64,000 nt of DNA, from NCBI RefSeq assembly GCF_002909375.1, contig NZ_PPXD01000008.1:62001-126000 (forward strand), in the 5' to 3' direction. Numbering within the stretch: the stretch's first letter is position 1; every line of letters starts with the position of its first letter. Origin of the DNA: Cryobacterium zongtaii (lineage in GTDB: Bacteria > Actinomycetota > Actinomycetes > Actinomycetales > Microbacteriaceae). This document shows positions 1 to 9,190 of the stretch, in pieces. A program made the position numbers and the translations under genes. The notes beneath the pieces are model-generated. The model made no database searches and was not told where the DNA came from. It saw only the letters and a list, made by a program, of their open reading frames with translations.

Positions 1-1
1 C

Positions 2-445
2 GTACGACAGCCGCTCGTTGCCAATCAGCTGCAGCTCTCGATCACCCACGCTCCGATCGTCGCGCAGGGCGTGGCGGCGAACATGGCCGGAGAGCGGCAG
101 TCGCTCACCCTCGACGGCGGCGGAATCCTGGACTACTGCCGGCTGAACGACATCACGGTTCAGGCCTGGTCGCCGTTCCAGGCCGGCTTCTTCACCGGGG
201 TCTTCCTCGGCTCAGCGGAGTACCCCGAGCTGAACGCGGTCATCGACCGTCTCGCCGCTGCCTACGACGTTCCCGCGATCGCCATCGCCACGGCCTGGAT
301 CACCCGCCACCCCGCACAGATGCAGGTGGTGCTCGGCACCACCAGCCCTGAGCGGGTGGCCGCGGCCGCGCTCGGCTCGGAGATCCCGCTCACCCGCTCA
401 GAGTGGTACGAGCTGTTCCGCGCCGCGGGCTACCGGGTGCCGTAA
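2..445 (+). CDS. aldo/keto reductase, C-terminal part (5' end outside window)
   Basis: The reading frame is open from the left edge, so only the last 147 residues are present. The segment LVANQLQLSITHAPIVAQG, the later WSPFQAGFF stretch and the closing PLTRSEWYELFRAAGYRVP are typical of the second half of the (beta/alpha)8 barrel of NADPH-dependent aldo/keto reductases of the YdhF type, which reduce aldehydes or ketones in the cytosol. The catalytic Tyr/Asp/Lys region lies upstream and cannot be checked. The gene ends with TAA six bases before the stop of the convergent lipoprotein gene, with no terminator between them. The family call is good; the substrate is unknown. Confidence 0.8.
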   Translation, partial: VRQPLVANQLQLSITHAPIVAQGVAANMAGERQSLTLDGGGILDYCRLNDITVQAWSPFQAGFFTGVFLGSAEYPELNAVIDRLAAAYDVPAIAIATAWITRHPAQMQVVLGTTSPERVAAAALGSEIPLTRSEWYELFRAAGYRVP

Positions 446-451
446 CCCTGG

Positions 452-1939
452 CTAGTCCTCGACGGTGAAGCCGAGGAGGGCGCCGGGGGAGGCGACGATC
501 AGTCGCCCGGCTCCGGCGTCGACCCCGACCATCCGCACCGACCCGATCGAGAACGTGTCACTGAGCTCTCCGGTCGCTTCGCAGGCTTGGTGGTCGTCGC
601 CGCCACCGAACGACGTGCTCTCTCCGGTTCCGGGGTACATCGCGATCAGCGGCTCGCGCTGGATGGAGCAGGCGTAGACGGCCTCCTCCGAGGCGTCGGA
701 GTGCTCCCCGGTGATGAGGTTCACGATCGTCGATTTGCCGTCGATGAGCCTGACGCTGTCGGCAGAGAATGAGGCGAAGGTCGATTCCTTCTCGTCGCCG
801 GTGCCGTTGTAGTCGTCGCCGCCCAGCGGGAGGGTCCAGTCGATCTCCCCTGTTGCCACGTCGACCCCGACGAGATCGACGTCGAAGTCGGTGCGGGTGA
901 CGTCGAAGCCCGACCCGTCTGCTTTCTTGACGACCGATGTTGTACCGGAGTTGATGACGCAGAAGGTGCGCTTGCCGTCGGCGCGCGCCTCTTCACGCAC
1001 GTAATAGTCACAGAACTCGGCTCCGTCGAGGCTCCAGACGCTCTCACCGGACTCCGGATCCAGCGCCACGACGCGCTGCTGCGTTGCGTCGTCGGTGTAT
1101 TCGGTGGCGTCCGCACGGGACGCGTCGAACAGGCCCCCGGCGCCGATCAACAGGCCGGTGGTTTTCTCCTTGGTCCAGAACCAACCGCCGTCGGACGAGG
1201 TGCCCTCGCCGAAGACCTCCTGATAGGGGCGCTCCCAGAGAAACTCGCCGTCGGCGCTGCTGCCGAGCATCTCGGTGCCTTCCGGGGGTCGGCTATTGGT
1301 GGAATAGACGCGGTTGCCGATCAGGCGGGCCGAGTCCGGCAGCACGACGTCGGTATCCGGGGTGATCTCGCCTCCGGCGGTGGTGAAGCGGTAGCTCAGG
1401 CTGCCGGCGTCGTAGTCGGTCTGCTTCCAGCCCGTGAAACAGATATCGGTGCCGTCGGCGCAGGATGACGGTCGGCTGGTCGCCCAGACCCGGTTGTCGG
1501 TCAGCGGGACAGGCGTTCCCGTGCCGAGGTCCGCCAGCACCAGGTCCTGCCAGTCTTTGTCGTCGCCCGGGCGAAGGTAGGCGGCGTAGTGCTGGTCGCC
1601 ATCGCTGATGATGGTGGCCGACGCCTGCACACCGACCGTTGCCGCCCCGGTCACTGCGCTGTCGGCCCAGAGCTGTTCACCGGTCGTGGCGTCCCAGGCC
1701 ACGACCTGCAGGGAACCTGAGGACGCCTTCGCGTAGGCGAGAACCACGCCGTCTGCCGCGGCGGGATCGCCGACCAGGGACGCGTCGACGGACCAGTCCG
1801 GCGTGGCCACCTCGTCGAGCTCCCGAGCCGCGATATCGGCGGCGCTTTCCGGGATCAAGCTGGTCCCCGGTGTGCAGCCGGTGAGAGCAACAAGCAGCAC
1901 CAGAGCCGCGATCGGCAGCGTGGACGTGGCTCTGAACAT
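452..1939 (-). CDS. PQQ-like beta-propeller lipoprotein
   Basis: The 495-residue product begins with a lipoprotein signal peptide ending in the lipobox LTGC, so it should be anchored outside the cytoplasmic membrane. The rest has at least three PQQ-type propeller blades, recognised by VVAWDATTGEQLW, VVALDPESGESVW and VGVDVATGEIDW. Such proteins bind ligands or act as scaffolds; without catalytic residues no reaction can be assigned. The ATG at 1939 follows a G-rich ribosome site (GGGGGAAAC) and gives the signal peptide directly. The frame stays open upstream to 2635 but that part is arginine-rich and antisense to the next gene, so it was left out. Both neighbours' identities give no further clue. 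Confidence 0.75.
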   Translation of the reverse strand: MFRATSTLPIAALVLLVALTGCTPGTSLIPESAADIAARELDEVATPDWSVDASLVGDPAAADGVVLAYAKASSGSLQVVAWDATTGEQLWADSAVTGAATVGVQASATIISDGDQHYAAYLRPGDDKDWQDLVLADLGTGTPVPLTDNRVWATSRPSSCADGTDICFTGWKQTDYDAGSLSYRFTTAGGEITPDTDVVLPDSARLIGNRVYSTNSRPPEGTEMLGSSADGEFLWERPYQEVFGEGTSSDGGWFWTKEKTTGLLIGAGGLFDASRADATEYTDDATQQRVVALDPESGESVWSLDGAEFCDYYVREEARADGKRTFCVINSGTTSVVKKADGSGFDVTRTDFDVDLVGVDVATGEIDWTLPLGGDDYNGTGDEKESTFASFSADSVRLIDGKSTIVNLITGEHSDASEEAVYACSIQREPLIAMYPGTGESTSFGGGDDHQACEATGELSDTFSIGSVRMVGVDAGAGRLIVASPGALLGFTVED

Positions 1940-2010
1940 GGTTTCCCCCGAATCCCCCCTGGCGCGCTCGCCAAGACTGCAAGTATGGCGCATCCGCCCC
2001 GCTCGGGTGA

Positions 2011-3423
2011 CTATCGAGAACGAACGCAGGGCGCGGTGGCGTTGATCGAGATGCCCGCGGCGGTGCCGCGGATCGACAGGGTCTCCAGGCTGCCGTCCGG
2101 CACGGAGTAGAAGTCTGTTCCCATGGCACGGTCGGATCGGCTGAAGCCGCTGATCTCCCAGGCCGTTGTGATCGCGTCGAAGGCCTCGTCGGCGCTGTCG
2201 GCGATCTCGAAGATCGGGATCACGACAGAGCCCGTCACCTGCTCGTCGGAGCCGCCGGTGCACGTCGTGGTGGTGACAGAGGCCGGCCCGCGAATGCCCG
2301 CTTCGTCGCCGGCGGCATCCAGCAGCGCCGTCACCAGGGCGAGGTCGCCGGCAATCCGGGTGGTGGCATCCGCCGGATCGACGACGGCCGGGGGAGTGGC
2401 GCCGGGCAGCCCGGCCAACCTGTCGTCGGGCTCGGCCGAGCCGAGCGGGAGCCCCAGGTAGCCCGTCAAGGTCTCTGGTGAGTCGGTGGCGGTGGCTGGT
2501 GCCAGGGATACGTCGAAAGATGCCAGAGGCAGGCCGTCGACCTGGGTCTGGGAGTCGTCGAGCTCGGTCAGCAGGCCGGCCACGTCCTCGACGTCTCCGA
2601 GAGCCGCGACCCGCACCCTCAGGTTCGGACGCCACGCTGCGGAGTCCTTGCGGTTGTCGACACCGTCGAAGTACACGGAAGTGACCGCCAAGTCGGTGCT
2701 GAGCTCGGCGAGAAACCGTACCAGGCCGGTTCCGGGCGAAGTGGGGTCGATTGTCAGGGAGGAGCCCTCGCTCGAGCCGTCCGCCGGCGAGGTGAGAGTG
2801 ATCGCCGGCAGGGCTCCGCTGCCGAAATCGGGCAGTGCCCGGACTGTTGTTGTCAGGTCGGCCCAGACCGAGGCGGACTCGACCTCGATGCCGACAGGCT
2901 CACCGTGCTGGAACACCGACACCGACAGGGTTCCAGGCAGGTCGCGCAGGGCGACGGCCGCGTCGGCCATCTGCTCAGGATCGAGGCTGGTGATGACGCC
3001 GATGCCGGGCGGCGAGAAGCTCAGCGACACGTCGGCGCCCCCCTTCTCGCCCGGGATCCGCACGACGGAACTCATCGAGACCGTGCCGTTCTGGGCAGCC
3101 GAGTCGACCGACACCGCCAGAGCCGGCACGTCCACGTTCGAGTCGTCGGCCTGCACCGTGAAGTGGGCGTCCCACAGGTCCGGTGCGGTGGGCGACTTGT
3201 CGGACTGGGCGAAGCCGTCGCTGACCCGGATGTCCGCGGTCACACTGGCCACCCCGGGGGTGGCCCGGATCTCGGTCAGGGCCTCGTCGACCACCGTAGT
3301 GACCTCTGTCGGTGGCCCGTCGGCGGGCCCTGCCCAGGCCGCGCACCCCGTCAGCGTAAGCGCCAGCGCCAGCGCCCCGACCCCCGCGCCGGCCGTCATC
3401 CGTAAGAACCCCCGTGCTGTCAT
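2011..3423 (-). CDS. hypothetical secreted lipoprotein
   Basis: The 470-residue product has a positively charged start, a hydrophobic stretch and the lipobox LTGC near residue 27, so it is a predicted lipoprotein. The mature part is acidic, Ser/Thr/Asp-rich and largely beta in character; its first part resembles repeated 'ATPGVASVTADIRV' type sensory folds seen in uncharacterised actinobacterial lipoproteins. I recognise no catalytic motif. The start at 3423 is chosen because the box GATACT lies six bases upstream, as in the leaderless genes of this window. An ATG-like start at 3441 is possible. It is followed 71 bp later by another lipoprotein gene on the same strand. Confidence 0.65.
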   Translation of the reverse strand: MTARGFLRMTAGAGVGALALALTLTGCAAWAGPADGPPTEVTTVVDEALTEIRATPGVASVTADIRVSDGFAQSDKSPTAPDLWDAHFTVQADDSNVDVPALAVSVDSAAQNGTVSMSSVVRIPGEKGGADVSLSFSPPGIGVITSLDPEQMADAAVALRDLPGTLSVSVFQHGEPVGIEVESASVWADLTTTVRALPDFGSGALPAITLTSPADGSSEGSSLTIDPTSPGTGLVRFLAELSTDLAVTSVYFDGVDNRKDSAAWRPNLRVRVAALGDVEDVAGLLTELDDSQTQVDGLPLASFDVSLAPATATDSPETLTGYLGLPLGSAEPDDRLAGLPGATPPAVVDPADATTRIAGDLALVTALLDAAGDEAGIRGPASVTTTTCTGGSDEQVTGSVVIPIFEIADSADEAFDAITTAWEISGFSRSDRAMGTDFYSVPDGSLETLSIRGTAAGISINATAPCVRSR

Positions 3424-3569
3424 CGAGCCAGTATCCCGCACCGACCTGGACGGTGTGCCACGCGGAGCCAGGCGCCCGGCTGAACACTCACGGCCGACTC
3501 AAGGCCTGCCTGTTACTGTCGGTTGGTCACCTCGAACCGAGCTGACACCACAGTCGTCAGGGAGATCCC

Positions 3570-4037
3570 GTGAATCAGCCGCGCATGAACGTCGAGTCGT
3601 TCAACCTCGACCACCGCACCGTCGTTGCGCCGTACGTGCGCCTGGCCGACACCAAGGTGCTGCCGCTGGGCGATGTCATCGTGAAATATGACGTGCGCTT
3701 CACTCAGCCCAACGTCGCCCACCTGGAGATGCCGGCGGTGCACTCGATCGAGCACCTCTTCGCCGAGCACTCCCGCAACCACTCGGACCGGGTCATCGAT
3801 TTCTCGCCGATGGGCTGCCAGACCGGTTTTTACCTGATCCTGCAGGGACGACCGGAGTTCACCGAGGTGCTCGAGCTGATCGAGGCCACCATGACCGACA
3901 TCCTCGGCGCCTCCGATGTGCCGGCGGCCAACGAGGTGCAGTGCGGCTGGGGCGCGAACCACTCGCTGAGCACCGCCCAGGAGGCCGTGACGGTGTTCTT
4001 GGCCGGCCGCGACGGCTGGGCCAACGTCACCGCATGA
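3570..4037 (+). CDS. luxS: S-ribosylhomocysteine lyase LuxS
   Basis: LuxS splits S-ribosylhomocysteine into homocysteine and DPD, the precursor of autoinducer-2, in the cytosol. The 155-residue length is normal. The metal-binding His-Ser-Ile-Glu-His stretch ([11 protein letters not shown]), the [10 protein letters not shown] active-site cysteine loop and the later Cys in EVQCGWG are all present, so the enzyme should be active. The start is GTG with GGGAG eight bases upstream. Its stop overlaps the start of the nucleosidase gene (ATGA), so the two successive enzymes of S-adenosylhomocysteine detoxification are made together. Confidence 0.96.
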   Translation: MNQPRMNVESFNLDHRTVVAPYVRLADTKVLPLGDVIVKYDVRFTQPNVAHLEMPAVHSIEHLFAEHSRNHSDRVIDFSPMGCQTGFYLILQGRPEFTEVLELIEATMTDILGASDVPAANEVQCGWGANHSLSTAQEAVTVFLAGRDGWANVTA

Positions 4038-4792
4038 GCAGCGTAGACACCCTCGGCGCGAGCACCCTCATCCCTGACAGCCCCGACGCGATCGTCCTGG
4101 TCGCCATGGCGGAGGAGGCCGCGCCGTTCCTGGCGGCGGCCACCGTCGCCGCCGAACCGGTCACCGTGGGCAAGGCCCTGCAGTACCGGCTGACGCTGGC
4201 CGGGCGCGATGTGCTGCTCGTGCAGGGCGGTATCGGGCTGGTCAATGCGGCCGGTGCAACGACATCCGCGATTCTCGCCGCCCGGGCGGGTGACCCTGTG
4301 GCCGCGCCGCTGGTGATCAGCGCCGGCTCGGCCGGCGGCGTGGGCGTAGAGGTGCGGGTCGGTGAGGTCGTGATCGGCAGCGACTGCCTGAACAGCGACG
4401 CGGATGCGCGCCCCTTCGGCTACGCCCTCGGCCAGGTGCCCGGTATGCCCGCCCGGTATGCCGGCGCGGCCGCTGCCCTCGACGCCGCCGATACGCCCAC
4501 CCGGATGCCCGACGGGTCGGCCCTGGTCGTGCAACGCGGGCTGATGGTCTCCAACGACAAGTTCGTGGGCGCCGAGCTCGCCGAGACCCTGCGCGAGCTG
4601 TTCCCAGGGGTGCTCTGCACCGACATGGAAACCGTGGGAATCGCGCAGACCTGCTTCGCCTACGGGGTGCCCTTTGTGGCCATCCGCGGCATCTCGGATC
4701 TGTGCGGACCCGTGGGCGATCACCTCACCCACGTTGACGATGCGGCCGAACGTTCGGCCGTGGTGGTGCTGGAAACCCTCCGCCGGCTCTAG
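4034..4792 (+). CDS. mtnN: 5'-methylthioadenosine/S-adenosylhomocysteine nucleosidase
   Basis: This enzyme (Pfs/MtnN) removes adenine from S-adenosylhomocysteine and methylthioadenosine, producing the substrate of LuxS. The 252-residue protein shows the phosphorylase-superfamily layout: [13 protein letters not shown] at the start, [30 protein letters not shown], the [14 protein letters not shown] segment with the substrate-contacting Met-Glu, and the IRGISDLCG stretch with the catalytic Asp. The ATG overlaps the luxS stop codon. A longer frame from 3941 exists but lies inside luxS. Function is inferred from family and from the operon with luxS. Confidence 0.92.
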   Translation: MSSVDTLGASTLIPDSPDAIVLVAMAEEAAPFLAAATVAAEPVTVGKALQYRLTLAGRDVLLVQGGIGLVNAAGATTSAILAARAGDPVAAPLVISAGSAGGVGVEVRVGEVVIGSDCLNSDADARPFGYALGQVPGMPARYAGAAAALDAADTPTRMPDGSALVVQRGLMVSNDKFVGAELAETLRELFPGVLCTDMETVGIAQTCFAYGVPFVAIRGISDLCGPVGDHLTHVDDAAERSAVVVLETLRRL

Positions 4793-4832
4793 AGCTCGTC
4801 CATCGCGGGCGGGGGAGACCGGACCGATCAGG

Positions 4833-4994
4833 GTGCTGCTGGTCGTGCCGGCGTTGCGCGCATCCGCCGAGGAGGTGATGGCCAACCCCGCCGGTACCGC
4901 CAGGGTGGCCGGTTACCCGCGTATCGCCGCCGGATCCGGCATCGTCACCCTGTTGCTGGTCGGCGTGACCGTGGTGATGGTCTGGAAGCCGTAA
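4833..4994 (+). pseudogene. short open frame with one membrane segment, possible gene remnant
   Basis: A 53-codon frame starts at GTG 4833, with GGGGGAG about 15 bases upstream. It encodes RVLLVVPALRAS-like sequence, a short linker and a single hydrophobic helix (SGIVTLLLVGVTVVMVW), then stops. The first part resembles the Nramp/MntH motif that precedes a membrane span, and the end resembles the last helix of such transporters, as if the middle had been deleted. That reading is speculative. It could also be a genuine small membrane protein or chance coding. Confidence 0.25.
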
Positions 4995-5004
4995 CCGGGG
5001 CGGG

Positions 5005-5559
5005 TCAGGCAGCCTCGTAGGCGCGCCGCAGCCAATCGAGCACCTCGGCGGTGAGATCGTCGGGCTCGGCCAGGCGCAGCCGGTGGGTGACCATGCTGTT
5101 CCAGCTGCCGGATGCCTCCAGCGCGTCGGCGCCATCGACGCCGGGCAGCTTGAGACCCAGGTCGAGCCGGCCGGCGGTGACCTGCACGATGGCGAACTTC
5201 TTCGTCCCCTTGAGCAGACTGATGTAGCTGTTCGTGGGAGCGAGGTTCACCTCGCCGCTCTCACGGGCGTGGCTGACCAGGGCGTCGTAGGTACCCCGCC
5301 AGTGCGCCTTGCCGCCGCCGAACTGGGCGTTGATCTTCTCGTCGACCGGCAGGCGCTGCCCGGAAACCTGCCCCAGGGCCGAGACGAGGGCCATCGCATG
5401 GCCGGTGCCGAGGCCATAGTCGTCCTTCAGCCAGGCCACGATGCGGGCGGTCTTCACGTCGGGCCCGAGCAGGCCCTTGGCGGCCGCGGCGGCACGGAAG
5501 TCGTCCGGGTCGAGGCCGGTTTTGGCCTTGATGGTGTCGAAATACGCCTGGATCGTCAT
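5005..5559 (-). CDS. DUF4287 / DUF5655 domain protein
   Basis: The 184-residue product starts with the DUF4287 signature (TIQAYFDTIKAKTGL, then KTARIVAWLKDDYGLGTGHAMALV), a small helical domain, and continues with a DUF5655-like segment (WRGTYDALVSHARE, TNSYISLLKGTKKFAIV, RLDLGLKLPG). Proteins with this pair of domains are widespread in actinobacteria and have no established biochemical role; the second domain is thought to bind DNA or another protein. The ATG at 5559 follows GAGGACC. An extension to 5637 has no ribosome site and enters the upstream region. It stands alone between divergent and convergent neighbours. Confidence 0.8.
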   Translation of the reverse strand: MTIQAYFDTIKAKTGLDPDDFRAAAAAKGLLGPDVKTARIVAWLKDDYGLGTGHAMALVSALGQVSGQRLPVDEKINAQFGGGKAHWRGTYDALVSHARESGEVNLAPTNSYISLLKGTKKFAIVQVTAGRLDLGLKLPGVDGADALEASGSWNSMVTHRLRLAEPDDLTAEVLDWLRRAYEAA

Positions 5560-5648
5560 GGAGGTCCTCGCTGCGAGCCGGATCAGTGACGTTAACGTAG
5601 CAGGGCCGCGCATCCGGGTGGATGCGCGGCCCTGCAATGGTGCGAACG

Positions 5649-8165
5649 CTAGTCGAGCGTGGGCATCTGCTCGGTGATGTGCGCGATCGTGGGGATCGAC
5701 GAGGTGATCACGGTGCCGTCGGCGCGACGGGTGTCCTCGATGAGCGCCGCCGTGGGAGCGCCGGGGTCGCGGGCGCCCTGGTGCGACAACGGAACGGTCT
5801 CCGGCTGGCCGGCAGTCACGATGACCTGCAGACCGCGCACGGTGAGCCGCGCCTCGGTGCCCTCCTCGATGCTGAGGTGCACGCTGGTCTGCGTGACGGC
5901 CACGCGCAGGCGAGAGCCCTTCAGCGTGACCCTGAAGATCAGCTCATCCCAGTCCTCCGGCAGGCGCGGGTCGAGCGTGATGCGCCCGCTGTGGTCGCGC
6001 AGGCCACCGAACCCGTAGACCAGCGCGCTCCACACGCCACCGGCGGAGGCGACGTGCACGCCGTCCTGCGCGTTGTGGTGCAGGTCGGCGAGGTCCACGA
6101 ACAGCCCGGAGGTGAAGTAGTTCAGCGCGAGCTCGTGGTAGCCCACCTCGGCGGCGATGATCGACTGCACGACATCCGACAGCGTGGAGTCGCCCGTGGT
6201 CAGCGGGTCGTAGTAGTCGAAGTCGGCACGTTTCTCTTCCGGCGTGAACTGGTCGCCCTGCAACAAGAGCGCCAGCACCACGTCGGCCTGCTTGAGCACC
6301 TGGAAACGGTAGATCACCAGCGGGTGGTAATGCAGCAGCAGCGGCCGGTTCTCCGGCGGCGTCGCGGTGAGGTCCCAGCGTTCCTTCTCGAGGAACTGGG
6401 CGTCCTGCGGGTGGATGCCGAGGTTGCGGTCGAAGGGGATGTGCATCGCCTCGGCGGCGAAGGACCACTCCATCACCTCGGCCTCATCGAGCTTCAACCG
6501 TGCGGACATGGAGTCGAACGAGGCCCGGTCGACCGAGTACAGCCGGCGCACGCTCTTCACCGCGGCACGCAGGTTGGAGCGGGCCATGATGTTCGTGTAC
6601 AGGTTGTCGTTGACGACGGTGGTGTACTCGTCCGGGCCGGTGACGCCGTGGATGTGGAAGACGTCGTTGCCGTTGCCGCGCCAGAAGCCCAGGTCGGCCC
6701 ACATCCTGGCGGTCTCCACCAGGATGTCGATGGCTTCGCGGGCGAGGAAGTCCTCGTCGCCGGTGGCCGCGACGTACTGGCTGAGCGCATAGGAGATGTC
6801 GGCGTCGATGTGGTACTGCGCCGTGCCGGCCGCGTAATACGCGCTGGACTCGAGCCCGTTGATGGTGCGCCACGGGAACAGGGCGCCGAGCTGGTTCAGC
6901 TCGGTGGCGCGGGCGCGGGCGTGGTCGAGCATGCCGTGCCTGAAGCGCAGGGCGTTCCTGGCCGCGTTCGGCGACGTGTAGGTGAGGAACGGCAGCACGT
7001 AGACCTCGGTGTCCCAGAAGTAGTGCCCGCCGTAACCGGACCCGGACACCCCCTTGGCCGAGACGCCCTGGCCGTCGGCGCGCATGGACGCCTGGGCGAG
7101 CTGGAAGAAGTTCCACCGGGTGGCCTGCTGCAGGGCCGGCTGGCCGGGCAGCTCGACATCCGTGCGGGCCCAGAAGGCGTCGAGCCAGTCGCGCTGCTCC
7201 TGGATGATCGCGGCGACGCCGGCTTCCTTGGCACGGTCGAGGGTGCGGTCGCACCGGTCGGCGAGCTCGTGCGTGGGCACCCCGGCCGAGGTGTGGTAGC
7301 TGAGCAGCTTGGTGATGCGGATGGGGTTGCCCATCTTGGCCTTCACCTTGTACACGTGCTTGGCCAGATCGTCGCCCAGCTGCGACGACTCGTCGAAGTC
7401 GTTGATCGTGTCGATCGAGTGGTCGGACGCCGTGGCGATGGTCATGCCGGAGTTGGTGCACCGGAAGCCCAGGATGTAGCGGCCGTTGTTGGCCCGCTTC
7501 AACCGCGGCTGCAGCACCCGGTCGGTGAACGTCTCGGCGCGGCGGGGATCCCAGTCGTTCGCCGAACCGGACTTGGGCCGGTCGTACTCGCCGATGCCGT
7601 CCTGCCGGTTGAGGGTCTGGCTGGAGATGACGACCGACGCGTCGGCATCGAGCATGGTGACCTCGTACTCGATCACAGCGAGGTGGCGTTCGGTGAACGA
7701 CACCAGGCGGCGCGAGCGGATCAGCACCTGCTTGCCCGACGGGGTGCGCCAGACCAGCGACCGCGACAGGATGCCGTCGGCGAAGTCGAGCCGGCGCTCG
7801 TAGCTGAGCAGCTCGGCGAGGGTGAGAACCAGGGGCTCGTCATCGACGTAGATGCGGATGATCTTCGCATCCGGTGCGTTGACGATGGTCTGGCCGACCC
7901 TGGCGAAACCGAAGGCCTCTTCGGCGTGCCGGATGGGCCATGTCTCGTGGAACCCGTTGATGAAGGTGCCGTGCACGTGGCCGTCGCGGCCCTCGTCGAC
8001 GTTGCCGCGGAGCCCCAGGTAACCGTTGCCGACGGCGAACAGGGTCTCGGTGCGGCCCATGTCCTCGCCGGAGAAGTCGGTCTCCACCAGCGCCCACTCA
8101 TCGAGCGGGAACCGGCTGCGGTCCAGTGGGTCGGAGAGGTTCTGGATGGTCGCGTCAAGAGTCAT
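5649..8165 (-). CDS. glycoside hydrolase family 65 disaccharide phosphorylase
   Basis: GH65 enzymes phosphorolyse alpha-glucosides such as maltose, trehalose or kojibiose to beta-glucose 1-phosphate. The 838-residue protein has the usual length: an N-terminal beta-sandwich (FAVGNGYLGLRGN), a central (alpha/alpha)6 barrel and a C-terminal beta domain. The general acid Glu513 lies in GPDEYTTVVNDN, and the VSAKGVSGSGYGGHYFWDTEVY segment is the classic sugar-binding region. The gene overlaps the phosphoglucomutase stop by four bases (ATGA), fixing the start. The partner converts its product to glucose 6-phosphate. Which disaccharide is used cannot be read from the sequence; kojibiose or trehalose are most likely for actinobacteria. 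Confidence 0.88.
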   Translation of the reverse strand: MTLDATIQNLSDPLDRSRFPLDEWALVETDFSGEDMGRTETLFAVGNGYLGLRGNVDEGRDGHVHGTFINGFHETWPIRHAEEAFGFARVGQTIVNAPDAKIIRIYVDDEPLVLTLAELLSYERRLDFADGILSRSLVWRTPSGKQVLIRSRRLVSFTERHLAVIEYEVTMLDADASVVISSQTLNRQDGIGEYDRPKSGSANDWDPRRAETFTDRVLQPRLKRANNGRYILGFRCTNSGMTIATASDHSIDTINDFDESSQLGDDLAKHVYKVKAKMGNPIRITKLLSYHTSAGVPTHELADRCDRTLDRAKEAGVAAIIQEQRDWLDAFWARTDVELPGQPALQQATRWNFFQLAQASMRADGQGVSAKGVSGSGYGGHYFWDTEVYVLPFLTYTSPNAARNALRFRHGMLDHARARATELNQLGALFPWRTINGLESSAYYAAGTAQYHIDADISYALSQYVAATGDEDFLAREAIDILVETARMWADLGFWRGNGNDVFHIHGVTGPDEYTTVVNDNLYTNIMARSNLRAAVKSVRRLYSVDRASFDSMSARLKLDEAEVMEWSFAAEAMHIPFDRNLGIHPQDAQFLEKERWDLTATPPENRPLLLHYHPLVIYRFQVLKQADVVLALLLQGDQFTPEEKRADFDYYDPLTTGDSTLSDVVQSIIAAEVGYHELALNYFTSGLFVDLADLHHNAQDGVHVASAGGVWSALVYGFGGLRDHSGRITLDPRLPEDWDELIFRVTLKGSRLRVAVTQTSVHLSIEEGTEARLTVRGLQVIVTAGQPETVPLSHQGARDPGAPTAALIEDTRRADGTVITSSIPTIAHITEQMPTLD

Positions 8166-8956
8166 GCGCGCACTCCACTCGGGGTCAGGACGGTGCTGCC
8201 GATCAGCGGCAGGAGTTCGTCGAGGTCGGTGACGACGGTGTCGGCCCCCGCCTCGAAGAGCACGTGGGCGCCGACGCCGCGGTCGACACCGAGCACCAGG
8301 CCGAAGTCGCCGGCGCGGCCGGACTGGATGCCGGACTCGGCGTCTTCGACGACGACACACTGGGCGGCGGTGAGGCCGAGCAGCTCGGCGGCGAACGCGT
8401 AGGTATCGGGGGCGGGCTTGCCGGCGAGCTTCTCGGCGCGGGCGCGCACACCGTCGACGACGATCTCGAACCTGTTACGCAGGCCCGCGGCGGTGAGCAC
8501 CATCTCACCGTTGAGGGAGCTGGTGACCACGGCGACCTGGATGCCGGCCGCGACGACCGCGTCGAGGAACCGTAGCGAACCGGGGTACGGGCTCACGCCG
8601 TCCTCGGCGAGGGTCTCGTTGAATGCCTTGTTCTTGCGGTTGCCGAGTCCGCAGACGGTCTCGAGCTCCGGCGCATCCGTGGGCTCGCCGTCGGGCAGGG
8701 ACAGGCCGCGGGAGGCCAGCAGTGACCGCACGCCGTCGTACCGGGGCTTGCCGTCGATGAAGCCGAAATAGTCGGCGTCGGTGTACGGTTTGACGCCCTT
8801 CGACTCGAGGAACGGGGTGAACAGTCGCGACCAAGCGCTCATGTGCACCTCGGCGGTGGGGGTGAGCACACCGTCAAGGTCGAAGAGCACGCCGCGCGCG
8901 CCAAGTACCCGGTCTCGGGTCTCAGCTGGCGTAAGGGGGGAGTGGGGGGAAGTCAA
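8162..8956 (-). CDS. pgmB: beta-phosphoglucomutase (HAD superfamily)
   Basis: This HAD-family enzyme would turn beta-glucose 1-phosphate from the adjacent GH65 phosphorylase into glucose 6-phosphate. It shows the four HAD motifs: FDLDGVLTP with the nucleophilic Asp, VVTSS, the Lys in KLAGKPAPDTY, and VVEDAESGIQSG. The cap domain lies between the first two. The start is uncertain. I prefer TTG at 8956, eight bases after AGCAGGG, giving 264 residues; the frame continues to a GTG at 9037, adding 27 basic residues not expected in the family and with a poor ribosome site. The operon order pgmB-GH65 is common in Gram-positive bacteria. Confidence 0.83.
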   Translation of the reverse strand: MTSPHSPLTPAETRDRVLGARGVLFDLDGVLTPTAEVHMSAWSRLFTPFLESKGVKPYTDADYFGFIDGKPRYDGVRSLLASRGLSLPDGEPTDAPELETVCGLGNRKNKAFNETLAEDGVSPYPGSLRFLDAVVAAGIQVAVVTSSLNGEMVLTAAGLRNRFEIVVDGVRARAEKLAGKPAPDTYAFAAELLGLTAAQCVVVEDAESGIQSGRAGDFGLVLGVDRGVGAHVLFEAGADTVVTDLDELLPLIGSTVLTPSGVRA

Positions 8957-9190
8957 TATGGAGCCCTGCTTGGTAGGTGCGTGACGAACAGATGGCGGAA
9001 ACGGGTAGTCGAGCTTGTCACCTGCTCTGCGGATCACGAAATTCCGAAGGCTAACGCCCCAGGGTCCGGGAGGCCGAGCACGTGCAAGTCGATCCTAGGT
9101 CGCGGACCGGTCCAGCATGGTGCCGGAGTGTTAACATTCTGTTGCCATTCGGGCGGACTCGGCGCGCTGTGATGCCGCCTCGGTGAACGC

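Noticed and set aside
1940-2635. Extension of the PQQ-like lipoprotein gene upstream
   Set aside because: The added part is Arg-rich, antisense in character within the next lipoprotein gene, and would hide the signal peptide and lipobox.
5622-8402. 926-codon open frame on the plus strand
   Set aside because: It is antisense to the GH65 phosphorylase and pgmB, has no homologous motif and reflects the third-position GC bias.
9104-9113. GGACCGGTCC palindrome before pgmB
   Set aside because: It resembles the DosR-like boxes but lacks the AT centre and a -10 box at the right distance.
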